From: Hormiphora californensis
Lineage: Eukaryota > Ctenophora > Tentaculata > Cydippida > Pleurobrachiidae
DNA: 64,000 nt
Direction: 5' to 3'
Assembly (NCBI GenBank): GCA_020137815.1
Contig: CM035353.1
Span: 2,558,982 to 2,622,981 of the forward strand
Below are positions 11,895 through 24,221 of this stretch, one piece after another (the first letter of the stretch is position 1; every line of letters starts with the position of its first letter). The notes under the pieces were generated by a model. It saw only the letters and a program-made list of their open reading frames with translations. It was not told the origin of the DNA and ran no database searches. Both the position numbers and the translations under genes were made by a program.

Positions 11895-12190
11895 GATGGC
11901 AGGGCGACGTGTAGTGGCCAGTACACTCGCCTCCCATGCATTAGGTCGATCCTGGACCCTGGTCTAGCGCATGTCGTCTAGTCCACCAAGCTATGATTGG
12001 TAGCTGGGCTCTCTTGAGAGACCCGAAAGCAACACGAGTGCGTTATATGTTGTGGGGTGGGGCCTGCAACTACGCTGCAGAGAAATCTGTACCGGAAGGA
12101 CCGTGACTGAACGTTATTGAAAGGGATAATGGATATATCAGCATGCCCCCGGCACTGGACTTATCCTAGCCGGCCTGCTTTGCTTTGCAT
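11895..12190 (+). mobile_element. tRNA-related SINE-like repeat
   Basis: The head resembles a tRNA: gtagtggccagtacactcgc for the A-box side and ggtcgatcctgg for the B-box side, with no foldable intact tRNA. The body (cagagaaatctgtacc, aggaccgtgactgaacg, ggatatatcagcatgcc) recurs in diverged form at about 48095-48190, which argues for a dispersed SINE. Confidence 0.55.
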
Positions 12191-12315
12191 ACGTATCTCT
12201 TAATTGGTTACAAAGTTACCCCTTGCCAGCCCGGCGACCTGAGTGTGAGGTGTCTTCGATACCAAATCTCTTGAGAGATCTCGTTGAATTCATGTTTATC
12301 TTTTGAGTCGTTCAA

Positions 12316-12397
12316 AATTTGTGGTTTTACCTTCTTTTTCCCTCGGCGTAGATCACCGCCAATCATCATTTCCTGATAAAGTGATAAACAGTTTTTC

Positions 12398-12402
<5 letters not shown>
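12316..12402 (+). repeat. CT-tailed dispersed repeat, copy 2
   Basis: Near copy of 10628-10705, with an extra gtgataa duplication, again ending in (CT)n. Confidence 0.7.
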
Positions 12403-12770
<368 letters not shown>

Positions 12771-12903
12771 CTCATTAAAAACCACACACGACGAGACGGA
12801 TTTCCCCATATCTATATATATTTATAGTCCTCTATGAATTTCCTACTGATTATACTTTTTTCGTAAAACGAGTAATCGTTTGCGGTGCACCTTCGTCACG
12901 TGA

Positions 12904-12958
12904 CAGAGAGAGAGAGAGATAGAGAGATAGAGAGATAGAGAGATGGGGAGATAGAGAG
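12904..12958. repeat. GA/GATA low-complexity tract
   Basis: agagagatagagagatagag repeats. Confidence 0.85.
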
Positions 12959-12959
12959 T

Positions 12960-13430
12960 ATCGTGATCGGGAAGATTTTATGCTCGATAAATGACTTCTA
13001 AAATACTACGAACTAGTAGCCGGGGACCACATTCAGATCATTAATGGTTACCAGTCGACATGGTACTAAGAAGAATCTTTTGAGCATTATTAATGTAAGA
13101 GTTGAGTCGCGTTGATCTTTCAGTGCAGGATCAACGATCGTCAGGGAGTTGATATTTGATAAATAGATCATAGGCCTAGCTAGGTAGCATTATAATCACT
13201 AATCAGCTATAATGGTGGTCTTATATCTGTTATGTTATTATCCATTAAGAAAAACAGAGGGAGAGAAGCAGTACGTGTGAGATACAGATTAGATTGATGA
13301 TGCGTTATAGATCATCAGTACCAGACGCGTGAAGCTTTTAATAGCTAAAAGTCCATTGTTTACGATAAATGTGTTAACGATCGATCTAGCTGACCGTTGT
13401 CACTGTGCAATAACATCCTTATATCCCTCG
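12960..13430. other. no gene seen
   Basis: AT-rich sequence without a supportable feature. Confidence 0.4.
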
Positions 13431-13432
13431 CT

Positions 13433-13434
<2 letters not shown>

Positions 13435-13514
<80 letters not shown>

Positions 13515-13552
13515 ATCTCTCTCTCTCTCTCGCTCTCTCTCCCTCTCTCTCT
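13435..13552. repeat. (CT)n microsatellite
   Basis: CT runs with TATC and CCC interruptions. Confidence 0.95.
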
Positions 13553-13719
13553 CGATTGCACTCAGTTCCCATATTTCATTATTATTAGCGCAGAGTTCCA
13601 CAGAGCAGTAAAATAGTTATAATGAGATCTTGTACGAGCTGGAGTCAAGGAGTTCGGTTGATTCAGACTAACTATTCTTACAGTTACACAAAGGGTAGGA
13701 GTAGCTGAGCTTAATATTC

Positions 13720-16700
13720 CTTTTTTTTGGGTGTGCACATTTTGGTGCTATAATAGAGCTATTATAGGCTCCCCAGGGCTGGCAGAAACTGGGGGGGGGG
13801 GAGGTAGACCCCCCCCGCCTGAAATTCGTACAGGTGGGACTAGGGGGCCCTAAGTTTTTGGCCCGGGGGTAAGAAAACCCTGATTTTTTTCCCCCAAATA
13901 TTTTAAAAAAATTTTTCCAAAGCTTTGCTGTGGGCCCACCCGGAATTCGAAAAAGGGAGAACAAAGGGAAATTTGGGCCCTTTAAAATCGAAAATTTTCT
14001 CGGGCTCCGCTTTTCGTCGGCCCGGAAGGGGTATGGAATTTTTTGCTGAAAAAAAGAAAAAAACATTTAGAACACCAAAAATTTTTGGTCGGGCCCTCCG
14101 GGAAAAAAAAAATCTTTTTCCGCCCCGCGGGCCCTCGGCCCCCCCTTTTTCTCTTTTTAAAAAAAAAGGGGGGACCCTCATTTGCTCTTTGGGCTTCAGG
14201 GTTGGGAACTGCCTAAGGGGAGAAGGGGTTTGATGGTTGCCCAAACTTCCAGGAGGGGGATTTTTTTGGAGTCTCAAAAAAAAAAAAACCCAAAACCCCG
14301 CCCTAAAATTTTTGGGGGGAAATTTGATTGGCTTTTTTATTTTGGGACTTTTTATGGATTGGGGAACTGTTTTAGCCCGGCTTTAAATGACCCGGGTCTG
14401 CTTTTTTTTGTCTGGCTTTCGATTTTTTTTTGATCGGGTTTTTTACCTTTTTTCCGAAAAATTTTTGACTTTTTAATTTCTTTTTTGGGCCTTTTTTTTT
14501 TGGGGTTTTTAATTTGGCCCTTTTTTTTCTTGTCCCCCCCCCCCCCCCCCAAAAAATATTTTTTCCCAAAAACCCCCGCCTCCTTTTTTTTTCCCGGTTT
14601 TTGGGTTTAAACCCCTTAATTTTCCCCCCAAAAACACAAGGGGGGAAAACCACGAAACCCAAGGGGAGGAATTGGGCACAACCAAAGGAAGGAAAAGGGA
14701 AGAGAAAAAGAGAGGGAAAACAATAAGAGGGGGAAAAGGGAAAAAAAAAGAGAGAGAAAAGACCACGGGAGGAGGGGAGGGAGAGAACCCAGAAAAAGAG
14801 GGGGAAAAAACCAAAAAAAAATTGATAAAACCCTTTCCTTTTTTTTTTTTCCCTTTTTCCCCCTTTTTCCCTTTTCCCCCCCCCCCCCCCCCCCACCCCC
14901 CCCCCCCCCCCCCCCCCCCCCCCAAATCCAGTTTAAAAAGGGTTGCATATTTAAGGGGTTTAATTTAAATAATGAGATAAGCTCACTAGTAGCACGGCTT
15001 GCAATCAGGCTAGCTGGGGGACGTTTTGCGGTCAGCTTTTAAACCACCTAAACCCCAACGGGAAGTATGAAAACGATTGGTTTTGTCCTGACCCCACCCT
15101 GGTGGCGAGTCGATATTATTATATCGGCTAGTAGCACGATTCAATTTGCTATAGCCCTGCTACACAAATTGTGTGGATCACACCGCATTTCAATTCACTG
15201 CATGCGCTCTGTGATACCTCATACCGATAGCATGGCTCTACGGTATATATTTGCGGGTTTTGTTTCAAAGTTTTAAATTTAAAAAATTATAGGGGCCCCA
15301 AATTTTTAAAATCAAAAAGCTTTTAAAACCGGTTTGGAAAAGTTTCTCTCTTGTCCTGACTAAATCTTCATTTTTCTCTCTCCCCCTTTTTTCCGGGGGG
15401 ATTTTTTCTTTTGTTTGGGGGAAAATTTTTATAAAGAACATAAGTTTTGCATGGCATCGACCATTTTATTTGGGGGTCAGTTTGCGGTTCAGGGGGCCAG
15501 CAGGAAGTCTATCCTCATTACCCCGAATTTTTAGAGTAAAAATCCCTATACGGGAAAACCCCGCCCCAAAATTTGGGGGCCAGCATCTTTTTAAACATCT
15601 TTTCCTTTTTTTAAAATTTTTTATTGGGGAAAGCCCATAATAATACTACGCCGGACAGAAACGATATATTTATATGGGACCCTCTTTGTTTTTTATCCCT
15701 CTAAAAAAAAATTGCTCCCTGGGGGATCCTGGTCCCCTACTGAATCATTCATTACACCTGTCCCAAAGGGAAAATTTACGGTTTCGAAACTTTAATGTTT
15801 CAATATATTTTTTTAAAAATTTTCGCATTTATAATGTAAAAATGTCCCGGGGGTTTTGGGGGAGAAATTTTAAAATTTTTCTTTTGGGGTTTTGCAATAT
15901 ATTCTATCTGTCATCTTTTAAAATCGGTCTATCTCCCCAAAGGTCTTTTCTCTTCATTCCTTTTAGCGTTTCCACTTGGTATCTATAGGGGGGCGGTATT
16001 TAACAAAAAAAATGCAGGGGTTTTCTTTGGGGCCGTTTTTAAACCCGATGGGGAATCCGTTCCCTAAGATGGACGTTTTCTTTTTTAAAATTGAACCCCC
16101 ACCATATCGCTAGGGGTTGTTGATTTACTCAAAAACCCTTTGGGGTTTTTCACGGGGAAACCCGTTCTTGAAGAAAATTTCCCTTATTTCTAGGGAAAAT
16201 TTTCCCTTATTCCCTTTTTTACTAGTCGACATCTCCCATTCTATTCCGAGTCTGCACACCAGTCCGTGCAACTCTCAATTTGTGGAACCCAATGTTGATC
16301 ATGGTGTTCGGTAAACTGCACTCTTCTTGATATAGAGAGGGTCGACACCTCCAGGGTGAAAATGTATTTTAAGTGTGTCCTAAGTAACGTATAAGTTATA
16401 TGTTTAGCGCTTGCCTGTCAGTGGTTATTGAGATTTAGGCATTTTCCTAAATTTCTTAAACCCCCCTTTTTTTTTTCCTTTCTCTTCTCTTTCTCTCCCC
16501 CTCTCCCCTTTTGCCCCTCCTCCCCCTCCCCTCTCCTTTTCTCCCCTCTCCCAAAATCTCCTCTCTTCCCCTCTTCTTCTCTTCTCTTTTTATTTTCTCT
16601 CTATCATCTATCCCCTATCTTTCTTCTCTTGGTGTAGTTAATTTTACCACCGTTTCCCCTTCAAACCCGGCATTTAAAAATAATCATCCTCTAAACCCCC

Positions 16701-17935
16701 GGTACGCCGGAACTGGGCCACGTACCCTGTGTACAGAGAGACCCAAACCTCCCCCTTTGGGAGAAGTTTTTTTGAACTTTTTTGGGCCGACAGAGAGGAG
16801 AGAGAGAAGGCCCCAGAGAGATGGGAAGAGAGAAAGAGAGGTGGAGGAGAAAACCCCCAAAAGGAGAGGAGAGGTTTGGGGTTGAGGGGAACCCTTTGAG
16901 AGAGAAAAAGAAAATGCCCAGAGCGAAATGAGAGAACCGAGGGAGAGGGAGGTTTGAGAGGAATTTAAAAGAGGAAAAGGGTTGGGGAGGAGAAAAAAGA
17001 GACGGAAAAGAAAAGGGGGAAGAGGAGGGGAGGAGAGAGTTTTTTCCCAAAAGAAGGCCCCCGGGGAGATTTAGAGAGAGCACCAGGAAGGAAAAAAGAA
17101 GAGGAAAGGAAGAGGAAGGAGAGAGGGGAAAAAGAGAGAGGAGAGAAGGAGGGGAGGAAAGGAAAACCCCCCCGAAAGACCAGTTTCCCCAATGGTTTGG
17201 GGGGGGAAAGGGAAAAAACCCCTTGGGGGCCCCCAAAAGAAGGGGAGAAGAGAAAAGAGAGAGTGGGGGGGGGGAGCGGAAGGGAAAGATAAATAAGGTT
17301 TTTCCCAAGGTTTTGCAATAAAAACAAAAAAAAAAATGGTTTTTGGTGGTTGGTTATTTCCTAATTTTTTTTTTTCAATTTTTTTTTTAACTGTTGGGTT
17401 TTTAAAAAACCTTTAAATTGGGAATTCCCCCTTTAAATTTAATTTAATTTATTTCTAAAACTTTGTTTTAGCTTCCAAACGTTTTTAAGCCTTTCAACTT
17501 TTTTCAAAATGATGGAAAGGTTTGTTTTTTTGACCGTTCTTCTTTCCCCACCTCGGCAGCATCTCTTCCGAAAGGGGAAGTGTTTTTTAATTGGTTTTAC
17601 ATGATATGTGGTGATAGTCTTTCGTGTTACCCAAAATCCTCGTTTATTTAAAAATTTAAACCGGGGGGTCCCCAAGGGGGGGAAAAAAAAGGGTTTTTCC
17701 CCCGGGAAAACGGGGGGGGGCCGACGTAATTAATTTAAATTAAAAATGAGGGGCCCCCCTTTTAAAAAACTGGGAAACTGACAGCGGAGATTTATGGAGG
17801 AGGTTGCCCCTTTTAGGGGAAGGGGGACCTTTCTTTGGAGGAGGAAAAAAAAAAAGGGTTTAAAAGGGGAAAAATGGAGGTTTAAAAAATTTTAATTTTT
17901 TTGGGGAAAAGGGGGGGAAAAAGGAGGGTTAGAAG
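13720..17935. other. homopolymer-inflated region, probably low-quality assembly
   Basis: Most bases sit in runs of three or more (ggggccc, tttttaaaa, cccccc), unlike the rest of the window. A poly-C block occupies about 14874-14923, and a GA-rich block lies at 16790-17290. About 14960-15270 is normal by contrast. The overlapping open frames in all frames are side effects of the runs. I read no gene here. A consensus error near GA/CT repeats explains it better than biology. Confidence 0.7.
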
Positions 17936-18120
17936 ATAAAAAATAGATGCATAGATGCATAGATTACGAGATGTATCATGGCGGCACCGATTCTAGCTCA
18001 GATCGGGTCGGTGCCGTGAGATATGGGCATTGGGCACAACTAAAAGTAGATTTGGTTTGAAACTTAGAAATGACATTAAAACTTGACTTATTTGAAAACA
18101 ACTATAAATGACAAACAACA

Positions 18121-18210
18121 ATGACAGACCTTGAGGAGGAGCTAGGTGAGGAAGTTTTAGAAGACATTGACAGTGAAGACAGAAGACGAACATACAAGAG
18201 ATATAAGAAA
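18121..18210 (+). CDS. possible first exon of a small acidic protein
   Basis: ATG at 18121 opens a frame rich in Glu/Asp (LEEELGEEVLEDIDSED), then basic (RRRTYKRYKK), ending at a good donor AAAG|GTATTA. A possible last exon lies near 19149-19204: tttttag, then a frame reading VTESGTANKGLRRLTEWK and TAA. The two do not join directly in frame, so a middle exon would be needed. A MITE (18280-18964) lies between them. The function is unknown and the call is tentative. Confidence 0.35.
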
Positions 18211-18279
18211 GGTATTAATACTTGCAGCTTGCTCTGTCCTGGCCCTGTTTCCCGCGCCCCTATCGTTGTTTCGGCCCTA

Positions 18280-18480
18280 AGGCGGAAAACAGCCGTACTG
18301 AACTGAACTCCAGTACGCCGACTACTTACTGAAGGAAAACTGATTCAGTTATTTTCAGTGAACAGCCGTACTGTACTCGAAACTCGAGTGTTTATATCGC
18401 TGTTTTCTCCATCTTACAATTCCTACAATCAAACATCCAAACCTTAGCAGCACGCAAGCACGCCCTCTTTTTATCTCTGA

Positions 18481-18516
<36 letters not shown>

Positions 18517-18587
18517 ATCATTTTAACAATCCCGATATCCTTACTAACCTACCTTATCTACAGCACATTCTTTCTCTCGACTGTCTC

Positions 18588-18679
<92 letters not shown>

Positions 18680-18964
18680 CCTCTCTCTCTCTTTCTCCCT
18701 TACTATCTCAGTATCTCTCACTCTCGCGTTTGCAACATTGTTATCAATCACCTGTTAAAACTGGAAGAACTCCAGTAAGTACTCGAGTACTCCAGTACAC
18801 CAGATCTCTCAGTTCTCAAATTTGTGAACTGAGAGAACTCGTCCAGCGCGCGATGGTTTCGAGGTCAGTTCAGTAAATAGCCGTACTGGTGCGCGAACTC
18901 CAGTGTTTTTCTCAGTAAGTAGCCGTCGAACTGGAGTTCAGTTCAGTACGGCTGTTTTCCGCCT
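18280..18964. mobile_element. MITE with long terminal inverted repeats, carrying CT microsatellites
   Basis: The left end AGGCGGAAAACAGCCGTACT is the reverse complement of the right end AGTACGGCTGTTTTCCGCCT; the match continues inward through ctgaactgaactccagt. Subterminal pieces (cagtacggc, actccagta) recur several times. Two (CT)n tracts (about 18487-18513 and 18591-18704) lie inside. Similar flanks, tatcgttgtttcggccc and tatcgtcttgtttcgacc, sit on the two sides. Confidence 0.75.
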
Positions 18965-19204
18965 ATCGTCTTGTTTCGACCTTATATTAGGTCTAACTCA
19001 CAAAGTAAAACAGCGGATGTTTTCAACCAGGAAACAACCAATTTTTCTCAATTTTTTTTCAACTGACCCGAACTTTTATCAAAAAACACTATATTAAAAT
19101 ATGTACTATTATATGCAGTTACACACTAATAACTTGTGCCTTTTTAGGTAACCGAGTCTGGTACGGCCAATAAGGGTCTGAGAAGATTAACTGAATGGAA
19201 ATAA

Positions 19205-19815
19205 GAGAAAGAAATACTATTTCAATACTATTTCAAAGAGACTGACGAAAACGAGGAAAAGGGAGAGGAAGAGGGAGCTAGAGAGAAATGTCCCTGTTTT
19301 GTGTGTCGGTGTTTGTGTGTTGATTAACTGGTTGATAAAACTAATAAATAAACTACAAATTACCGATACAGATGCGGGCCTGTGCGTTTTCTCTATCTCT
19401 CTTTATGATCTCCCACTCCCAGTTACATCCCTAGACTTTTTAGTGTTTTTAACAATCCCTATTATAACCGTACCAATATATATAATTATGTTATAACCCA
19501 ATTCATTTGCAGCTATAAGTGAAACACAGCCTTGTGTAATAACTGATCTAGCGGGCAATTTATCTTCGAGATTGAATGCCAAAGATTTTTATCTGAAAAT
19601 TAAAAGCTAAGCGGTTTTTTTTCTGAGTGACTGTGATTGATTGAGTGAGTGTGAGAGAAAAATACTCTTTTTTTTGTCTAAGACAATGTCTTACTCTTAT
19701 AAAGTCTTTTCCCTACAAGTGTGGAGTCTGGTGGTAGTATTGTAAGAGAGATTTACATAGAAATCTGAACAATATGTTCCGATACTTGGTGCTGTACGTG
19801 TATACTAGGCAATAT
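19205..19815. other. no gene seen
   Basis: AT-rich sequence after the possible exon. Only short open frames and homopolymer T tracts. Confidence 0.4.
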
Positions 19816-19817
19816 AA

Positions 19818-19926
19818 CAGGAACCGACCGAAACAAGTAAACTACCAATCAGAACTTGGTATTTAGGTCACGTGACTGGTCATCAGCCAATCAGGGACCA
19901 GTATTTCCTGATTCGGTCGGTTCCTG
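19818..19926 (+). mobile_element. MITE-1 copy 2
   Basis: Full copy with ends CAGGAACCGACCGA and TCGGTCGGTTCCTG. Core: CCAATCAGAAC, GTCACGTGAC, GCCAATCAGGG. GCAATATAA flanks it on both sides as a 9-bp target duplication. Confidence 0.9.
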
Positions 19927-20000
19927 CAATATAATATTTAATGCTAGTTTTATCCACCTTTTTACTTCAAAATTAACTGTGTTTTCATTTGAACCATCTA

Positions 20001-20262
20001 AGGGGCGATTCAAAAAGGACGTCCATGATTTTGGTCATTTTTTACCCCCTCCCCCTCCTGTCCAGGCCTGTCCGAATCTGCCAGACCCCCTCCCTCCCCA
20101 TGTCCGAGTTTCATCCAACCATATCTAGTAAAATCAGTAAAAATTTTCTTCAAAACCTGGGACAGTCCGAATTGCATCAACCCCCCTCCCCCTTGTCCAG
20201 AGATGTCTGAAATCGGCTACCCCCCTCCCCTACCCCTCGACGTCCTTTTTGAATCGCCCTTA
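20001..20262. mobile_element. MITE with AGGGGCGATTCAAAAAGGAC ends
   Basis: The left AGGGGCGATTCAAAAAGGAC and the right GTCCTTTTTGAATCGCCCT are inverted repeats (one base shorter on the right), with TA on both outer sides. The interior is C-rich. The TA duplication fits a Tc1/mariner-type origin. Confidence 0.7.
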
Positions 20263-20275
20263 AGGTATCCACCCC

Positions 20276-21128
20276 TAATAAGACCCCACTATTATAGACA
20301 TCCTTCAGACCCAACTAGACATCTTTTTGACACCACTAGACATCCTTCTGACCCCACTAGATCTAGACATCCGTATGACCCCACTAGACATCCTTTTGAG
20401 CCAATTAGACATCCTTTTGGCCCCACTAGACATCCTTCTGACCCCACTAGACATCCTTTTGACCCCACTAGACATCCTTCTGACCCCACTAGACATCCTT
20501 CTGACCCCACTAGACATCCTTTTGGCCCCACTAGACATCCTTTTGGCCCCCTAGACATCCTTCTGATCCCACTAGACATCGTTTTGGCCCCACTAGACAT
20601 CCTTTTGACCTTTTGGCCCCACTAGACATCCTTCTGACCCCACTAGACATCATTCTGATCCCACTAGACATCCTTTTGGCCCCACTAGACATCCTTTTGA
20701 CCCCACTAGACATCCTTCTGGCCCCACTAGATCTAGACATCCTTCTGGCCCCACTAGACATGTCCTTTAGACCTCACTAGATCTAGACATCCTTTTGACC
20801 CCACTAGATATCCTTCTGACCCCACTAGACTGAGACATCCTTTTGGCCCCACTAAACATCCTTTTGGCCCCACTAGACATCCTTCTGACCCCACTAGACT
20901 GAGACATCCTTTTGGCCCCACTAAACATCCTTTTGGCCCCACTAGACATCCTTCTGACCCAACTACACATCCTTTTGGCCACACTAGACATCCTTTTGAC
21001 CCCACTAGACATCCTTTTGACCCAACTAGACATCCTTTTGGCCACACTAGACATCCTTTTGACCCCACTAGACATCCTTTTGACCCCACTAGACATCCTT
21101 TTGGCCCCAATCGACATCCTTTAGACCT
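20276..21128. repeat. 21-bp minisatellite, about 40 units
   Basis: The unit is built on ACTAGACATCCTTTTGACC with TTC/TTT and GCC/ACC variants; period 21. Because 21 is a multiple of three and the unit lacks stops in several frames, long open frames appear on both strands. These are not evidence of genes. Confidence 0.95.
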
Positions 21129-21370
21129 CACTTTGTGCACAAAGTGAGATATTTCAAAATGCATAGGACATTTTCGGTAATATAGTTTTAACCCTTTGAG
21201 GACGATAACGAACGGCTGATCAGAATTTAATTCTTTCAATTTTTGTAAATCAGCTCCTATTGGTATCAATAGTATCGGTGCAAAAGGATTTAAGAACCCG
21301 TCAAACGGTTTTTGTGTTAGTGCATGGGTCATATATGACCCTATTGTCAAAAGGGGTACTATACTATCCG
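21129..21370. other. spacer between satellites
   Basis: Unique sequence with no supportable gene. It contains the small palindrome gggtcatatatgaccc. Confidence 0.5.
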
Positions 21371-22198
21371 TATCTCCATCGTATCTCCATCCGTATCTCC
21401 ATCTCCATCTCCTATCTCCATCTCCATCGCCAGCTGCCAGCTCCTCTCCAGCGCCAGCGCCAGCGCAGCGCCAGCCAGACCAGCGCCAGCGCCAGGCGCC
21501 AGCGCCACGCCCAGGCCAGCCCAGCGCCAGGGCCAGCGCAGCGCCAGCGCCAGCGGCCAGAGCGCCATCGCCAGCGCCAGGGACAGCGCCAGCTCCAGCG
21601 CCAGAGTCCAGCGCCAGCGCCAGAGCCAGCGCCAGCGCCATGCGCCAGCGCCAGCGCCAGCGCCACGCAGCGCCAGCGCCAGCGCCAGCGCCAGCGCCAG
21701 CGCCAGCGCCAGGCGCCAGCGCCAGCGCCAGCGCCAGGCGCCAGCGCCAGCGCCAGCGCCAGCGCCAGCGCCAGCGCCAGCGCCAGCGCCAGCGCCAGCG
21801 CCCAGCGCCCAGCGCCGAGCCAGCGCAGCGCCAGCGCCAGCGCCAGCGCCAGCGCCAGCGCCAGCGCCAGCCAGCGCCAGCGCAGCGCCAGTCTCCATCG
21901 CCAGCGCCAGCGCAGGCAAGCGCAGCGCCAGCGCAGCTCCAGGCGCCAGCGGCCAGCGCCAGCGCCAGCGCCATAGAGAGCGCGAGCGCCAGTAGCCCTG
22001 GGCCGCGCCTGCGCAGCTCCCAGCGCCATCTCCAGAGCAGCTCCCTCTCCAGCGCCACTCCATACTCCAGCGCAGCTCCAGCGCCATTCCATCGTCCATC
22101 GCCATCCGACATAGCCAGCTCCAGCTCCATCGCCATCTCCATCTCCCTCTCCAATCTACATCTCCATCTCCTTCTCCATCTACATCTAATCCTACATC
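21371..22198. repeat. hexamer satellite (CCAGCG/CCATCT)n
   Basis: CCATCT-type hexamers give way to a long, imperfect CCAGCG array and return to CCATCT/CTACAT near 22120-22190. Frame-independent Ala/Arg/Leu open frames on both strands come from the repeat. Confidence 0.95.
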
Positions 22199-22380
22199 CT
22201 GCTGGAACAGAATCGTTCAATATCCTGCAATATAACCGCGATTTAGCACTCATACTGTTCAATAATTGATTGAATATTGAGGTTCTTGCGCGATTTATTG
22301 TTCAATTTTACCTCGATATACCTCAAAAAAACCACGATTGCTGTATTGTTCAATAATTGAGGTTCCGAGCGATGTAGGGG

Positions 22381-23060
22381 GCACGGGCCAGCGTCCAGCG
22401 CCGCGCAGGCCAGCGCAGCGCCAGCTGCCAGCGACAAGCGCAGCGCCAGCGCCAGCCGCCAGAGCAGCGCCAGCGCAAGCGCCAGCGCCAGCCCAGCCCA
22501 GCGGCCAGCGACAGCGCCAGCGCCAGCGCCAGAGCCAAGGCGCCAGCGCCAGCGCCAGCGCAAGCGCCAAGCTCCGAGCCAGCGCCGCGCCAGCGCCAGC
22601 GCCGGCGCCAGCGCCGGGGCACGGCCAGCGCCAGGCCAGAGCCGGGGCCAAGGTCCCAGAGCCAGCGCCAGCGCCAGCGCCAAGCGCTCAGCGCCGCGAC
22701 AGCGCCAGCGCCAGGCCAGCGCCGCGCATAGCCAGCGCCAGCGCCAGGCGCCAGCGCGCTCCCAGCTCAGCGCCAGCGCCAGCGCCAGCCGCCAGCGCCA
22801 GCGCTCAGCGCCAGCGCCAGCGCCAGCGCCAGCTCCCGCGCCAGCGCAAGCCCATCCAGCGCCATCGCCAGCGCCAGCGCCAGGCCGCCATCCGCCTAGC
22901 GCCAGCCAGCGACAGCGACAGTCGACATCTACATCTACATCTACATCTACATCTACATCTACATCTCCATCTACATCTCCATCTCCATCTCCATCTCCAT
23001 CTCCATCTCCATCTCCATCTACATCTACATCTACATTTACATCTACGTCTACATCTCCAT
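22381..23060. repeat. hexamer satellite (CCAGCG then CTACAT/CCATCT)
   Basis: CCAGCG array to about 22910, then CATCTA/CATCTC hexamers, ending 150 bp downstream of the crystallin stop codon. Confidence 0.95.
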
Positions 23061-23213
23061 ATCCGTCTCCACTATCTACACCTTAAGTGATGATCTATAC
23101 CAGTACTACTTGGTCGCCAAGTTGGTATGCTATCCCCCTCCAAACGGAAAACAATTAAACAGCTAAGTTAACTCAAATTCGCTGATAAAATTCACAATTT
23201 CACAATATGAAAT

Positions 23214-23510
23214 TTAGAAGGGACGGCAAGAGGAGATAACGTCGTTCCAGCCACCGGGCATGCCGGGCCTGCGGGAACCCTGGGGCATTCTCAGGCGTCG
23301 GCCTCTGAAATGACCATGCTCAAAGCAATCCCAGTTACCGCGATGTGCGTGCCAACTGGAAGCCTTATCGTTGAATCCTCCAACCCATGGCTGAGGTCCA
23401 TGGATGTTGTGGCGGCCACCTCTGAAGTGTTCGTGCTCGAAGAGGGCCAGATGGGGGCGGGCAGTGGCCATGGCCACGAGGGCGATCAGGGCAACAAGGA
23501 ATACCTTCAT
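23214..23510 (-). CDS. secreted single-domain beta-gamma-crystallin, copy 1
   Basis: The uninterrupted frame encodes 98 residues. Residues 1-17 (MKVFLVALIALVAMATA) are a clear signal peptide. The rest is one beta-gamma-crystallin domain of two Greek keys: LFEHEHFRGGRHNIHG, then FEHGHFRGRRLRMP. Each key ends in the family's calcium-site pattern, NDKASS and NDVISS. Two Cys (about residues 63 and 95) could form a disulphide. His and Arg are abundant. A TATA box lies about 180 bp upstream of the ATG. Intron-free and extracellular; calcium binding is inferred from the motifs. Copy 2 at 26853 differs by one residue (Pro against His). Confidence 0.85.
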   Translation of the reverse strand: MKVFLVALIALVAMATARPHLALFEHEHFRGGRHNIHGPQPWVGGFNDKASSWHAHRGNWDCFEHGHFRGRRLRMPQGSRRPGMPGGWNDVISSCRPF

Positions 23511-23551
23511 TCTGGGATCTATAGTATTATGTTATGAGTTATGTACATACA

Positions 23552-23592
23552 TATTGGGTAACACAAATTGGGTAACACAAATTGGGTTACAC
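23552..23592. repeat. three tandem copies of ATTGGGTAACACAA
   Basis: A 14-bp motif in three near copies in the 5' leader region of the crystallin gene, also present in copy 2 (from about 27191). Its role is unknown; it may be a leader or a regulatory repeat. Confidence 0.6.
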
Positions 23593-23688
23593 TGAATTGA
23601 ATGAGGTCAAGACATTGCAGAACAACAAATACCAGACTAGATCGTCACTAAACAAAGTCAGCTGTTGACCTAAGTAAAAGTTGCATAG

Positions 23689-23695
23689 ATTTATA
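23689..23695 (-). promoter_or_regulatory. TATA box of crystallin copy 1
   Basis: TATAAAT on the minus strand in the context GCAGTATAAATCTATGC, about 180 bp upstream of the crystallin ATG. The same box is at 27328-27334 in copy 2, and in inverted form at 25240 and 29110. Confidence 0.5.
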
Positions 23696-24221
23696 CTGCA
23701 TCCTCCCACCCCCAAATAATAAATAATAATAAACCCCCAAACCCGGATGTTCCAGTTGAGCGTAGTGGACAAGTTAACGTGTAAAAGTCTCACTACAAGC
23801 ACGGTGCTGCTGCTGTTGTATATTGTTGAGTAACAACAAGTTGTATATAGATGAAAAGAGATGGAGATTCAGATAGAGAGATACAGAGACTCTATGTATT
23901 GCCTGCGTTACGCAGTTACGCAGGTTACCGTCGCGTAGCTACCTGCTACGGTAGCAGGCAAGCCCCGTTGTGTGAGGGGATCGCCCTTCGGGCGCGCGAA
24001 CATGAGCGGCGCGACGTGCCCAACTCTATGTATCTCTCTATCTGAATCTCCATATCTTTTCATCTCTCTGAGAGAGAGAAAGGAGCTAGCAAATAAAGAA
24101 ATGGTATCTTGGGCATGGCAAAGAGATAAATCAAGTAATATGTTGATACTTGATTTATATCTAAGCTAAGCTCAACAAACCAAGCTACAAAAGAGGGTAG
24201 AATAACATACCACCGCCGGAA

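Noticed and set aside
11107-11960. tRNA gene
   Set aside because: A-box-like and B-box-like pieces are present, but no cloverleaf can be folded. Treated as SINE-derived.
13668-17675. Many overlapping open frames
   Set aside because: They lie in the homopolymer-inflated region, where frame information is unreliable.
20754-22683. Ala/Arg/Leu/Gln-rich open frames up to 502 codons
   Set aside because: Translations of the hexamer and 21-bp satellites in several frames at once.
23850-24060. GC-rich inverted piece (ctgctacggtagcag, gcgtagctacctgc) as a structured RNA
   Set aside because: It is simply part of the palindrome arms and recurs in all four; no separate RNA evidence.
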